Origin: Pohlia nutans
Lineage: Eukaryota; Streptophyta; Bryopsida; Bryales; Mniaceae
DNA: 64,000 nucleotides
Direction of reading: 5' to 3'
Assembly (NCBI GenBank): GCA_022496805.1
Contig: CM040086.1
Location: 16,172,212 to 16,236,211 of the forward strand
Below the pieces are notes generated by a model, which was not told the origin of the DNA, did not search any database, and worked only from the letters and a program-made list of their open reading frames with translations. Of this stretch, positions 1 through 12,333 are shown one piece after another. Position numbers and translations under genes: made by a program. Each line of letters opens with the position of its first letter. Positions within the stretch are counted from its first letter, which is position 1.

Positions 1-1892
1 AAATATTATGAAATAATCCTAGATATAGAAAAAGTCCTGCATAATCTAGTGCAAAAAAAATTTGGAAAAACAGTTTTTTTCACATAGTTAAAAACATTCA
101 AAGACCGCTGAAAAAAAAAAAAAAAAAAAAAAAAAAACCAGCTCACAGCCATGATCTAACATCACAATTTTGGCCAAGAAAAAAAAAACTCAAAATATTT
201 TGAAAAAAATTGTAGACGTAAGAAAAGCCCTGCATGTTGTAGTGCAAAAAAAAAATTCGAAAAAAGAATTATATACACATGGCAAAGAATTGCTAATGGT
301 TTCATTCTTTTATAATTACCAAAAGAGTTCCATTCTATGCATTGAGAGTTTGTGGTGATTTGGTGGTTTGGAGCTTTGTTGACAATCGGGAGGTTGTGTG
401 TTCAACTCCCGCCGTCGGCGATAGAGCTTGGGAAGCCATGGTGGGCCCCACCGCGGGTTCGGGCAATTTCCGTGTAGTGGGTAGCGAGGAAAATTATTTT
501 TTTATATTTTTTTAATATTTTATTTTATATTTTTTAATAATATTATTTTGATCAAATTTAGATATAGAAAGAAAATAAAATCTAGATATGGAAAAGATGA
601 TGCCACACGAAAAATGCACTTAATCAATGTAGTTTTAAAGACGATTAAAACACGACATTTGACGACTATAAAGAGTGCTGAATTCATACATTTTCAATAG
701 ATGTATCAATCGTGTCGAATCAGTACTATATCCGTTTGTACGAACATGATGTCATATCAGTGTAGTTGCGATGAATGACGCAACGATGCGGAATCAATGC
801 GAAAACTGTACGAACCCTTGAAATATCGGAAATCGCACTGAAATCGTGCAGAATCAGTTGGGTCCGAAATTCCTGATGATGTAATTTTGTGATTTATTAC
901 TAATTTCTTCAATTCCAAAAGGACATTTTTATAAAGTCCAAAGAGCCCAGAAAGGGGTACTTATATCAAACTTGAACCCAAAAGTGAATGAAAAGTGCTT
1001 GTATACAATGTTGTAAATTCAGGGTGGTAAGAGTTACAAAATATGAACACAATTATATAGTAATATCTAAATTTGTGCCTATTTAGCTACTTTAAAAAAA
1101 GTCTCAATATCCTAAATTGATGAACAATAATGATTGCCTACTTATGATGAATGCGGTTGTGATTCATTCACGGACTATATAGAGGGACATAAAGAAGTTC
1201 AAAGGTGAGGAGACAATATCTTTAACAGTGAATTTTTGGATATGATGATAGTGGTCAGAGAGTGAGTTGAGGGGGAAGGAAGTGGATGCTCTTAGAGAGA
1301 ATGCATATTGGTAAATAGTTTCATTAGCAAACCAGATAAAATTTCAAACTTTGTTTGACTATCATTACAAGTGCACTAGTTAGTGCATTCCCGCTGCCAC
1401 TCACTAATTTCTCGACATTTAACACTATATAAATATTTATTGTTTCTGTGCAAGAATGCAATACTTTTGAATTGGATACCTACTGTATTATTGTAATTGA
1501 GACTCAGGAAGTGTATTGGAAATATCTGTCGACTTGGATGGTTTGTGAAGTGACTTTCTTGGGATATGGCAGCCCTAAATTTTGAGGCAACCTGATTGCA
1601 CTAAATAATTAGTGTAAGTTAATTGATCACGATTACAGAGCAGGGATCTCATATATTTCATCTGTCAGTCCCTTGGATCATCATAATGTGCATCTGACTT
1701 CAACAGGAAAGAACTGCTGTACAAACAACTGAAACATTGTTCAAACCATGAACCCACTGACACACAATTGCAAAAAAGTCATGATCACGAGTTCATGAAG
1801 TGCAACCAAACACAACTCTCGTTTCATTTTCACATTGATAAACATGATATACAAACCGGCCACATGGGCATGTCAGCTAGAACACTAATTGA
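1..1892. other. Intergenic, no gene
   Basis: AT-rich DNA downstream of the lipase gene. It has an A-run at about 110-137, one SINE-like segment (listed separately) and otherwise no convincing reading frame. The small frame at 170-358 is lysine-rich translation of A-runs and has no coding character. Confidence 0.7.
358..492 (+). mobile_element. tRNA-derived SINE fragment
   Basis: A box-A-like stretch near 364-384 is followed by a good pol III box B at about 392-410 (GGTTGTGTGTTCAACTCCC). A non-tRNA body containing GTGGGCCCCACC follows, then a T/A-rich tail from about 490. The segment cannot fold as a whole tRNA because the acceptor stem is missing, so a SINE head is the better reading. No target duplication was identified. 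Confidence 0.5.
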
Positions 1893-4855
1893 TCACATAT
1901 CAAAGTCTGTATCTTCAGAGGGGATGTCCTCCAATTCGCGATCGGGCTGCACCCACCGGCCGTCCTGTGTCCTGACCAGGCCCTTGTTCTCTAGCTGCCA
2001 CCAGCACTCGGGAACAAAATGGTGCGCCTTCAAGAAATTGCAGCTCTTGTTCACTAAAGCCAGCTGGCGCCCCGTGGTCAGCTTGAAGGGTTTGCCCTTG
2101 CCCTGGTGGCCATCAATGAGGTGCAAGTACTGCTCCATGTTGTGGACGTTACCCTTGCTGGCACGGTTAGGGTCCAAGTAAGGCGAGTCCAAGTTGTTGA
2201 GCTCCAGCTCCGTCCCAACATGAATGTATGTGAACGGAAACTGATCGATGATCTTCTCCAACCATCGCGTGTTGTCCGTGTTTTCGTTGATGAAGACACC
2301 CGGCACACGTGGCACAAAGTCGTTCACGTTCACCAAGCGCAGCACCTTCAATGAAACCATCCCTTCCCAAAGTTACTCATGCTTCCATTTCATAGTGTAC
2401 TCCAGGAAACCAGGACCAGTTCATTCTAAGCAGTACAGTTACAATCTGTAATGTATTTTCCTATGCTCACAATCTTCTTAGTGTTTCTCATATTTTTTTT
2501 TAACTTGGACTCAACTCGTGACACATAGATAGAGTACTCCATAGGCTTGCCACATCATGTACCCGCTGCATGCTACCACCTTGTTGCTTTGCACCCAATA
2601 CATGCCGTAGCGGGGTAGTTCTCTATCTAGTTCATTGGCCAGTGTGAATGATAAAATGCTTTTCTTCACTTTTCTTATCATTATCCTGTCATCATGTGGG
2701 GTCTCAAACAAACCGAAAAAAGCATAACTTAAGAACTGGGATCCACATGAATAATAAAACTCAGCTTGTCAGATATTTTAATTCACAATTTACAGAACTG
2801 TACCCACAAAAACCTCAAATAGAATGAGACAAAGAATAACTTTGCTCTGTTAGACAAAAGTATCCTACTCGGTCTCAGTGCGTGTTATATTATTTTACAT
2901 ATTGCCATGGAATTTGACGCCATTTGTTTCAAAAGTGAACAAAGGTTGACTGCTAAACATTCTGTTATATAAAAAGCCAATCTTGCTTTATTTTTTATTT
3001 TTTGATATGGAAATGAAAGTAAGTTCATTGCAAGAGCTTCGAAAACTGACCTTGACACCGAGTTCCTTGAGGCGGTCGCGGAAGGCGTCGTTGCCGACGC
3101 GCGGCCCGGCGAAGGAGAACACCGTCACGGGAACGACTTTCTTGTTCTCAGGGTTGGGTAAGTCGACGGCCGGCATGGCCGTTTTGGTGTCCCAGTCCTC
3201 GGGGACGATCGCATGCTTCCCGACAATGTTGAGCCCCGACTGCGCAATGTCGTACGCGTTCAGGGTGGCCAGCGCGGACCCCAGGCTGTGGCCGCAGATG
3301 GTGATGCTGAGCTCCTCGCCTTCGTACAGGTCCAGCAACCGCTTCAACTCCGTCAACACCTGCAACAACAAACTCTCCAGTTCAATATATGCCAGTACCA
3401 CATGGGCACTACGCATTCAAGACAGAGTAACATTCTAGCAAACTTGAGGACGAGAATCGAGTACAAAGTTACGTATGTCGATCTGCACCAGCAACACTTT
3501 GTTGTAGTGCAAATACTGTGAGCCATGGGCCACACTAGTTTGTGTAATAGGACACACCAAGTCTTAAAAATGTGTAGTTCACGATACATCAAGCTCTACC
3601 ACTTGAAATGGGCAGAATCTCAGGTTCATAGGAAATGATTGAAGCTGTCGCTTGTTTCTTATTACGAGGCTCCAGCTGTCTGTAACTAGGGCTTGATAAG
3701 TTAGGGAAGGAGGGAGTGCACTAGTCAGAACGTGCACGTACCTGGGTGCGCGAACTGGTCTTGTTGAATCGAGTGTTAGGGTTCTTGGCAGTGTACAAGG
3801 ACAGAAACCCGGTCTCCACTTGAATCGCGGGCCCTGCTTTCTTGGGGCGCTTATCCATGGCCATCGGCGACAAGGCTTGTTTGAAGTTGGCCGCCCACTC
3901 GCTGCTGCGGATGGTTCCACGCCACGCGATCATAATGTCGCGGCGACCGAGCTGCTTGATCTTCTCTTCGTCAGTGCACACCGCGACGTATCTAAATTTC
4001 CATCAATCAATCAATCAACAGTTAGACCTTAGATACATGCATATATCATCAGGGTCTCATATGCGATTTCTCTGCAAGTCTCACTTTTCCCACTGAGTCT
4101 TAAAGCTTCTTATTCACCAGTTTAATGTTGCTTCACCAGTTCAACAAGTGTCAACTGTTGAAGCTCGATGGGAAAAGTGAGACTATTTAAAGGGAAACGC
4201 ACACGGGGAAACCATTATACGGTTTCTTTGCTAATTAATAGTCTAGCTAGACTGATCAATACAGTCGATTTGCACGGGCCACGCACCCCATCCAATTGGA
4301 GTCCGTGCTCCACGACTCTGTGCCGCGAGCGGGCGCGGGCTTCTTGAAGAAGTGCGGCGCCTCCACGTTGGCGGTGGCGTAGAAGTAGCGCGAGACCTCG
4401 TAGCCGGTCTTGAAGAGGCCCACCTTGTCGAACATCTTGGCCTTGTTGTAGCGGGCGCTACCGCAGTACTTGGAGTGCTCGTCGAAGTCGAACGTGTCGT
4501 ACGTGGCCTGCACGAACTCCCCGTAACGCAGAATCTCCTCTCGCAGCGTCAAGTCCAGCGGGTCCAGCAGGCCCTCCCAGTCCTTCTCGCCTGCGATCTC
4601 GCGCCATCGCCGCGCCAGGTCGCGGGGCGCAGGCTCGTTCGCCACTCTGCCGCTGCTGGGGTCGGCTGAAATGACCTGCTTGGAATCGCTGTTGATCACT
4701 GCACTCACCACTGGTAAGCTCCTCCTCACACATGGTCTCGTCACTGGCACTACCACTGCTGACCCCCGCTGCCATCCCGATTGGCATGTTCCCAGCGGCA
4801 GCGCTTGCGGTCTCGTCACCACGGCGTGTGACCCCATCAACGCTCCCATCGCCAT
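1893..4855 (-). CDS. Phospholipase A1-Igamma-like, plastid class III lipase
   Basis: Four coding exons on the minus strand: 4855-4287, 3991-3742, 3359-3051 and 2345-1893, with all introns GT-AG and phases agreeing. The product is 526 aa, close to the roughly 515 aa of Arabidopsis PLA1-Igamma. Visible landmarks are the plant lipase N-domain ([46 protein letters not shown]), the oxyanion region IMIAWRGT, the nucleophile elbow GHSLG with Ser298, likely triad Asp385 in [11 protein letters not shown] and His418 in YIHVG, and the C-terminal GRWVQPDRE. The family hydrolyses the sn-1 acyl ester of plastid glycerolipids; some members feed jasmonate synthesis. The first roughly 90 residues are basic/Ser/Ala/Val-rich and look like a chloroplast transit peptide. 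The start at 4855 is the first ATG in frame; another Met is two codons later. GHSLGSAL replaces the usual GHSLGGAL, and about 20 extra residues ([11 protein letters not shown] onward) follow the nucleophile region. Confidence 0.93.
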
Positions 4856-5600
4856 CGCGTCTCGATGAGCTCGACAAATCAATCAACTTTCACAGTCCGA
4901 GCCTGGTCCTGCAGAACCTGCAATGAGAATACAGATTCCACCTCAACGTACCGACAGAGTACCGAGTTCTTGTCTAAGAGACACTAGAGCCGTAATTGAA
5001 AATTTTCATGCCGATCAATACACCTGCATAGAACGTGATTGCACACGAAGGAAGTGGAGGCAAACAAATGCTAACACTGCAGTACAAGCACGATGATCGA
5101 CTTCTGATCGACCCAATTCAAGACGAGCTAGCAAGCAATTCCTTAGAAGATTGAATTACAACACTGTGCTGATCGGGAAGCTTAGTACCTTGGTGTGTTG
5201 CAGCTAGCAGGTCGTAGTCGATCAGCCCTTGTCGCCGCACATCGTCTGAGACCGAGACAGAAGTGGGGATGGTTGCAGGGAGTGATCGGATCGGGACAAT
5301 TGAGGGGGAGAAGCCGGCAGAGTAAGATCGATCGGATCCGAACACGCAGGCGATGCATGCGCAAGTGGTGTATTTATGAATGAAGTGTGCTAGCTTAGCT
5401 TGTCTGGTTGACGACAAGATCAGACGGCCAGGTCTCGGGAGCTGCATCCGATCGTCGAGGATGAGGGAGTGCGGGACATGGCTACACGAGGTTCTTGTGG
5501 GAGCACGAGATGTGCTGGAGGAGACGATGATCCACCCGGCCGGGCGGCATCCCTCCCTCCCTGCCTCCATAAAAACACCCGACTTTTACTTTTACAGCAA
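4856..5600 (-). promoter_or_regulatory. Probable 5' UTR and promoter of the lipase gene
   Basis: This GC-richer stretch lies upstream of the lipase start. A TATA-like box reads CATAAATAC on the minus strand near 5370-5378. A good splice donor (CCAAG/GTACTAAG) lies at 5189/5188 and polypyrimidine-AG acceptors lie near 4918, so a 5' UTR intron of about 270 bp is plausible. The open frames here have no family likeness and look like leader sequence. All of this is inference from consensus sites. Confidence 0.4.
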
Positions 5601-5650
5601 GTTACTACCTGACAGGAGGTGCATCCTGTCAGGACGAGGATTGGAGCTTA

Positions 5651-6171
5651 GAGTTTCTCCAACCATGCACGGTAAAAGCGACTCATTAAAATTACTCATC
5701 TATGTTTGAAGAGCCTTTCAACTCAAATTCCCCACCCTCTTGAAAACGCTCAGAAGGTACATTAAATAGTCAATGAATCAATCAAAAATAGAATGTGGAA
5801 TATAGTTAAGAAAGTTCGAATTTGAAGTATCATTTAAGGTTGGATAACCCATTACCACCACGACACCTAAAACCACCAACTTCAACACCATTCCTTCATT
5901 TCAGGGAGGAAATGTAAGTTGTCGGTACATGACTTAACTTTTGAGCAATTCATGCATAAGTCATGTATTGATAGTCTACATTTCCTTCCTAAAATGTAAG
6001 AGGGGTGTAGAAGTTGGCGGTTTTAGGTGTCGTGGTGGTAATGGGTTATCCAACCTTATCACACATGCTAAGATAGAGGGTTCGAGAGGCTTTTTCATAA
6101 AGCCCTTAACATTTTTCATTCGCTAAATTGGAGTGTGTTACATCCTTGGGCGAGCCCCATTGGAGATGCTT
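5651..6171. mobile_element. PIF/Harbinger-like MITE with nested hairpin
   Basis: The left end is GAGTTTCTCCAACC after TTA and the right end is CCATTGGAGATGC followed by TTTTA. This matches the GAGCATCTCC...GGAGATGCTC family seen repeatedly in the window. A second element is nested inside (5836-6057). Confidence 0.6.
5836..6057. repeat. Nested 222-bp foldback MITE
   Basis: The arms AAGGTTGGATAACCCATTAC... (5836 onward) and their reverse complement ending CCAACCTT (6057) pair almost perfectly for over 40 bp around a centre near 5946. The element lies inside the Harbinger-like MITE, so it inserted later. Flanks are T/A-rich; the exact target duplication is ambiguous. Confidence 0.6.
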
Positions 6172-9100
6172 TTACACCTTAGGGAAAGTAAAAAAAAAAA
6201 ACATGTTTTTATGCTAGTAATACTCCTTCCCTCCTCTTCTCATACATTGGAGCATCCGCACCTGTGCCCTCAAAGAGTTTAAAACACACAATAATTAAAT
6301 GATAAAATGCTAAAGGGCCTTCAAAAATGCCTCTTGACCCTCAATCATAGAGTGTTAAAAAATGGCCCTTCAAATTTAAGTTTAGTTGTCCATATCCTAC
6401 AATCTACTTGTGATTGGTATATTGACTATTTGATGGGCACTTTTGATGCTTGAGGGGCATTCAAGAGTGGGGGAGTGTAAATTCAAGGGCTCTTCAAATG
6501 CAGATGCCTAATTTTAGTTAATCAACTTTAGTGTGTATGGATGTGAATTTTTTTAGAGCATGTCCAATAGCACTGGGTACTTTTGAGGAACCAGTGCTAT
6601 AATTTGGTATAGCTTGATGCACTTGCTACAAAGTTCGCCCCAACAACAACCCACTCAACTGCAAGAAATAGTATTGTATGCGCCAAAGCTTGAGTTGTTC
6701 TGGCCATTTCCATAAACTTTGGTGCAAACAAATTACAAACACCAAGCAAGCATCTTTGTTCAATATATGATTAGATAATGGACATGAAGAATATTTATTG
6801 GCACATGCTTCAAGATCATCAAGTTCTTTATAGAATCTTCTTTTAATAAGTTGCCCTAGTATTCACACAATAAGTGTTGTATAGCTTCTTCGTCTCTAAC
6901 ATTCATCTAAGTTAGAAAAAAAGCCTCCAAATTAAAGTTTGGTGGATTAGTCCATTCAAGCTAATACGAGCCAAAGGTGCCTCGTTTTTAATGCTTTGGT
7001 GAGTCCTTTTGAAAGTCCTTTGGATACTCGTTAAAGACAGAAAAAAGGTCATGATTTTCATTCAAAGAACAATTTTTTATTGTGTTGATTTCAATTTTCA
7101 TTCATATAATTATCATTCTCATTTCCATAGTTTCTACCTAAAAAGTATTATTTATTGTTTAAAAAAGTCTTTTGTGAGTCATTAAAACCAATGACGATAG
7201 AGCTATTCTTGTACTTTTAATACCCAATTTTTTACAACATTGCTTTCATCTTATACTAAGATAACTATACCTTAAAGTGTGCACGAAAACCCTGGAGAGC
7301 AATTTTTATGAAATCTATCAAAACTCAACAAACTTGTATGTTGGCAAGTTCCAGGGAAGGCCATAGCAAGTGGAATTTTTCAATTCCAACTCAAAATGAG
7401 TAAAATCTTGGACACCAAAGTTAAAATTGATGCCTGACTAAACATGTCTTGAAGAGCGACAGTAATCCCCTATAGAAGATGCGTACTTGAGAAGAAGAGA
7501 AGCCATTAATTCACATGTGCAAAACTAAAATAAACGCTACATTTTACTATAAACCATGTAAAATCATGTTAAAAATGAAACTAATATTTGACTGTTAACT
7601 CTGTCAATCATATACAGAAAGGAACTAATTTTTAGTGTTACTTTGGTTAGGTGTTGACTTACAACGGGAGTCACTAATGCCATAAATCAATTGCTATGAA
7701 CCCATGAGAAAAAAATGATTTCTTAAAGTGTCCCATCTTTAAGTGTCAGAGCATAAGTTAAGTTAAACTGTTGTACCTCTGGAGTTTGTGCGGTGATTGG
7801 ACCACTAAAATTACTGTCCATGTTCAATACTTCTGAGAAGTTATTCTCACTGTACAATTTGAAGTATCGTGCTTCTGAGCCAATGGAACCCATAAGTTTA
7901 GTGCTTACTCAACAGAGATAGCCGTCAAATTGAACATTAATATTACCAGAAATCATCATAACTTACATATCTAAAATATCTTCATAAATGGATGCCACTA
8001 TGTGTAAACTACAATTGTATCTTTTTCTATTATGTTTTCAAAGATATCATATTATCAAATCACTACTTACTAATGGTGGTGATGAGGATTACTAGTAAGT
8101 GCCCACTCCAACAACCAAAATTAATACTTATCTCTCCTAAATTAGTTCATTATCAATGACATACAATTTACAAGTGAACAACGCACCATTCAAGTGAATT
8201 AGCTTGCAGTCCATTTAAAGGAATGGTTGCTTATATGTATAGTTACCTTATGTATAATTTTATATACGTGTTGCAAACATTGACATATATCACTTTCCTT
8301 TTTACTAAAAATTTAAATCAAACATCACATTGAAAATGCCTCCAAAGAAGCATCAAAAAAGTACTTTTGACAACTTAGTTGGTTTGTGTTAGCTTGAATG
8401 GACCCATACATATTTGGTTTTAGAGTTGTTGTACTTGCTTTTAGAGCATGGCCACAGTGACTCTCAACACGCCAGTCTCACATTCAAAATGGAATGTGAT
8501 GGCCCATTCGCACCAAGAAGCGGCCTCGATCGGATTGCATTTTTGGAAAATAGTGAGGTGAATTTAGAAAATAATATACAATTTGAACATGTGTCAGAGC
8601 CTTGTCTCATCTTGCTTTTGGCCAACGCACATGTGTTAGTGTAGATGCACCTTTATTTATGTAACCAAGATGCATGCGTCAAGTCATTTTTTTAAACCAC
8701 CATTACATTGTATCTGGCTATCCACGATCTGGCTATTTCATCCAAGAATTTTTCAATTTGATGTTTTTTGGAGAAAAACTTGATAATTTTTTGCCATTTT
8801 AGCCTGAGTATTTTAAGCTTGTGCAATCTGGTGATATTTTGTCCAAAAAGAAAACCCTTGCATGCTAGTTCGTTGATTATTTAGTTTGTTTTAGATAGCA
8901 AAAACTTACTTGCTGAACGGAGAATCTCTACCGCACTCGCGTTGGATGACTGGTGTGAACTGGCCATGTGTAACCCTTGCCGTGCGTTATCTGTTCACGT
9001 GTAGAGATATTTAAGTTATCTGTAATCCGTAAGATACTTTTCATGCCACTCATGAGTACTATAACTTAACTTAACTTAGTCTGTCCGGAACGGACGACGT

Positions 9101-9328
9101 GAGTCATTCCCAGTCTCACACTGCCCCAAACCAAACACGGAGTATCATTGATTTGTGCTTAGAAATAATAATATTATAATGACAAACGGAATAGTGGAAT
9201 CTGTCGCCAAGTGAAGATGCTGAAAAAAAAGACACCAAGCAATAAGAGCAAGCCCAGCAGCTACAGACCAAGTACGTCCACCAAGTATTTATTTAAGGTT
9301 CATTTTAAACTTAATGGAATGTTAGACT
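6172..9328. other. Intergenic MITE mosaic, no gene
   Basis: No gene is seen. A Harbinger-like element starts at 6556 (TTA then GAGCATGTCCAATAGC) and its right part resumes near 8403-8440, split by a nested element at about 6950-8402. A further Harbinger-like piece (GAGCATGGCCACAG) starts at 8444 and may end near 8650. The rest is AT-rich without coding signal. Confidence 0.5.
6950..8402. mobile_element. Nested inverted-repeat element, about 1.45 kb
   Basis: The inverted ends GTCCATTCAAGCTAA (6950 onward) and TTAGCTTGAATGGAC (ending 8402) interrupt a Harbinger-like MITE. The uninterrupted arrangement is seen in the related copy at 13593-14008, where GGCGGACTTA runs straight into TTTGATCTGG. 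No transposase frame lies inside. Confidence 0.5.
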
Positions 9329-9748
9329 TAAGGCCCGTTTGCACTTGGCCTTTGCAAAGACCGTGGATAAAAATTTAACACTCCCACAATTTTGGGAAAA
9401 ATACCTTCTTTATAGGAAAGGTGTCATCAATGAGGTTTGGAAAGGTGTTAGCAATAGTAGGGGTATTACATAATGGCCCCTCAAGTGCCACATTAGCTAA
9501 GACCATTCTTTAGTGTTCAAAACTAGGGAATATTTCCTATTTTGGTGCTCCCTTAACAGTTGCCTACTATTGCTCAAATAATTTTTGTCCTCCTAAATGT
9601 TAGCTAATACCCATTCTTAAAAGTGTGCCATGTGTACATCCATGTAGGATTGGTAATTACTAAAGAATGTAGGTGGGAGCACACACTTTTTTAAGGATGT
9701 AAGATCCCCTTGTAAGACCACCTCTAAGGCCATGTGCGAACATACCTT
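9329..9748. mobile_element. MITE, first of two tandem copies
   Basis: Ends AAGGCCCGTTTGCACTTGGCC and the inverse of GGCCATGTGCGAACATACCTT form imperfect terminal inverted repeats, next to TTA. It is about 80-85 per cent similar by eye to the copy at 9801-10195 and in the same orientation. Noncoding. Confidence 0.6.
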
Positions 9749-9800
9749 TAGAGATTTTATGAAAAAAACCTGATGGGTTGGTCTTAGTTTTAGCATAGTT

Positions 9801-10195
9801 AAGGCCAATTGGCACCTGGCCTTTGCAAAGAACATGAATTAAAACTTAACACCTCCATAATTTTGGGAGGAATATCTTCTTTTTAGGAAAGGTGTCATCA
9901 ATAATAGCCGGATTACATAATGGCCCCTCAAGAGCCATATTAGTTAAGACCATTCTTGAGTGTTCAAAACTTAGGAATATTTTCAATTTTGGTGCTCCTT
10001 TAATAATTGCCTACTATTGCTCAAGTAGTTTTTGTCATCCTAAATGTTAGCTAATACCCATTCTTTAAAGTGTGCCATGTGGACATCCATGTAGGATTGG
10101 TAATTACTAAAAAATGTAGGTGGGAACACACACTTTATTAAGGTGGTAAGACCGCCTTCTAAGACCACCTCTAAGGCCAAGTGCGAACATACCTT
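9801..10195. mobile_element. MITE, second tandem copy
   Basis: Same family and orientation as 9329-9748, with matching interior landmarks (TAATGGCCCCTCAAG, GTGCCATGTG, GTAGGATTGGTAATTACTAAA). The copies are separated by about 50 bp. They could be independent insertions or a local duplication. Confidence 0.6.
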
Positions 10196-10319
10196 TAGTG
10201 AGTCGTAGGTTTTTTTTTTTTTTTTTTCCATTCTCGTTAGTCTTGACGAGTTGGGGTGTATTTGTCTCTCTTGTAGTAAAGGGCCTCCTTTTTATTGTGT
10301 CAAAAAAATAAAAATAAAA

Positions 10320-10585
10320 ATTAATGGCCTCGAAGCATGGGCTGGTGAATACTCTATTGTAAGCTCATTATTTACTTATTGATTGAGCAAAGATGCTTTC
10401 TTGGTGCGAGTAATTTTTTTTGCACCAAAACTTCTGTAGATGGTGGGGAAAACTCAAACTTTGGTCCTAAATACTATCTTTTGGCGTTAGTGGATAGTTT
10501 TTGGGCTCGACTTTGGAGCATGCAGACTTGGCTACACCAACTCTTGGTGTTGGTTCTTCAAAAGCACATGTTGTTGGGCATGCTC
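10320..10585. mobile_element. Harbinger-like MITE, right part
   Basis: The right end TTGTTGGGCATGCTC is followed by TAA and matches the right end at 13593-14008; interior words such as AAGATGCTTTCTTGGTG also match. The left end has decayed. Confidence 0.45.
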
Positions 10586-10589
10586 TAAG

Positions 10590-11209
10590 GTACTATAAGT
10601 TAGGATGAATCATGTCTCATTGAACCAATGACTAATTTGCGCATATTCTGTAGTGCAAGAAATAATCGAGCTTCGTTCTTTTTTGGATGAAAAAGAAAGC
10701 AATAAATGTTCCTTCATTTCGCCCTCATAGTGTTCTTTAGCCCTTGCAAGGGTTCACCTTCTTCTTCTTTTTTGAAAAAGTTCTTGTTCAATTATGCAAA
10801 GTGAATCTACAAACTTAGCAAAGATCCCAAGAATGGACTGGCATATTGGAAGTCAAAATAGGAGCAAGTTTCCACCTAGTAACATGTGGTTTTTGAGGCA
10901 GACTATTGTGGACTTCCTAAACTCTCCACCATCATTCCTTAGCTAAAGAGTTACGTAGCATGTTCAATATTCTAAAATCCACTACAGAGAAATAGGCCTA
11001 AATTGTTCTATAAAAGTTATAAAGTCAATGCATTAATCAATCAAGTTCTTATTTCCATTAAGGCACTTCGAATAGTTACAATCATTTGACTTATAGGATC
11101 CTACTTAAGTTTATTGTTCACATTTAAGAATAAAAATAAAATAATGATTAGTAAAAATTCCTTTTATCAAGTTAATCATTTCTAACTTCTTAAAAACTGT
11201 TACACATTT
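10590..11209. other. Intergenic, no recognised feature
   Basis: AT-rich sequence with no open frame of coding quality and no repeat ends that I can see. Confidence 0.5.
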
Positions 11210-12301
11210 AACACGCAATTCGCTATTTATGCACTTGGCCAAGTGCGTTCATTTCTTTAGCAAATCGTGCTTAAAAAATTTGTGTAAAAAGCTCTCTAAA
11301 AAACAGCGATTTTGTCTTTCTACAAATCACTTACATTGTAAACAAAAAATTCTTTTATTTATTTTTTATTCTTATCTTTATATTTTCTTTTATCTTTTCT
11401 TTATCTTGTTTCTTTTATCTTGTCTTCTTTCTTGTCTTCTTTCTTGTCTTCTTTTTCTTTTCCTTCTTGTCTTCCTTCTTGTCTTCCTTCTTGTCTTCCT
11501 TCTTGTCTTCTTCTTCTTTTTCTATTTTTTTCTTCATACCTCTTGTGGCAGCCGCAAACCCTACACCCGCACCAAGGAAAAAAACCCAATTTTTTTTTTC
11601 CTTCTCTTTTGGTTTTCGTCTTCTTTTTTGCTTAGGGCTCATGAACCCTAAAAATAGAAATTTTAAAATTTTAAAAATTAGGGTTCATCCAGCGGCGGCT
11701 GAACCTAAACGGCGGTGGAGGAAAAAAAAACCAATTTTTTTTTTTTTTTTTTTTTTTTTGGTTCTCTTTTGGTTTTCGTCTTCTTTCTTGTTTAGGGCTC
11801 ATGAACCCTAAAAAAAATTTAGGGTTCAGCCGCCGACGGCTGAACCCTAAACGGCCAGAAAAAAAAAAAAAAAAAAAGTTTTTTTTCTATTTTTAGATTA
11901 CTGACGGCTGAGGGTGCGCGGCCGCGCACCCTAAGCCTCTTTTATCCTCTTCTCTCCTCTCCCTCTCTCTCCATCCCTCCCTCTCTCTCCATCCCTCCCT
12001 CTCCATCCCTCCCCTCTCCTCATATATAGGGGAGAAGAGAGGGTCTCTCTCATTCATTCTTCAACTCCTTCTCCCTCCCCTCACCTCTCCCCTATATATA
12101 TATGAGGAGAGGGGTAGGAGAAGAAGAGGAAGAAGAGTCTTTGGGTGCGCGGCCGCGCACCCCAGCGACTAAAAATAGTAATTTTAAGAAAAAGTCAAAA
12201 AAGTAAAAAAAAAAAGTTTTTTTTTTTTTTTTGGCAGCTGCCATTCAGGGTTCAGCAGCACCCCATGGCCAAGAAAAAGGGCAAAAAAAAAAAAAAAAAA
12301 T

Positions 12302-12333
<32 letters not shown>

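Noticed and set aside
384..412. tRNA-like T-arm
   Set aside because: No acceptor or anticodon stem can be completed; a box B inside a SINE head explains it.
4352..4669. Plus-strand frame opposite lipase exon 1
   Set aside because: Antisense shadow; the minus frame has the conserved lipase motifs and joins in phase to three more exons.
5118..5709. Frames of 109-150 codons upstream of the lipase
   Set aside because: Open on both strands, no family likeness, in the expected promoter and 5' UTR position.
9329..10195. Possible long terminal repeats of a small retrotransposon
   Set aside because: The copies lie only about 50 bp apart, have inverted ends and show no primer-binding site or polypurine tract.
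11229..11651. 140-codon frame and its overlapping partners
   Set aside because: Translation of CT-rich minisatellite and T-runs; both strands are open because of low complexity, not coding.
11640..11860. Interstitial telomere repeat
   Set aside because: TTTAGGG-like motifs occur singly within hairpins, not in tandem.
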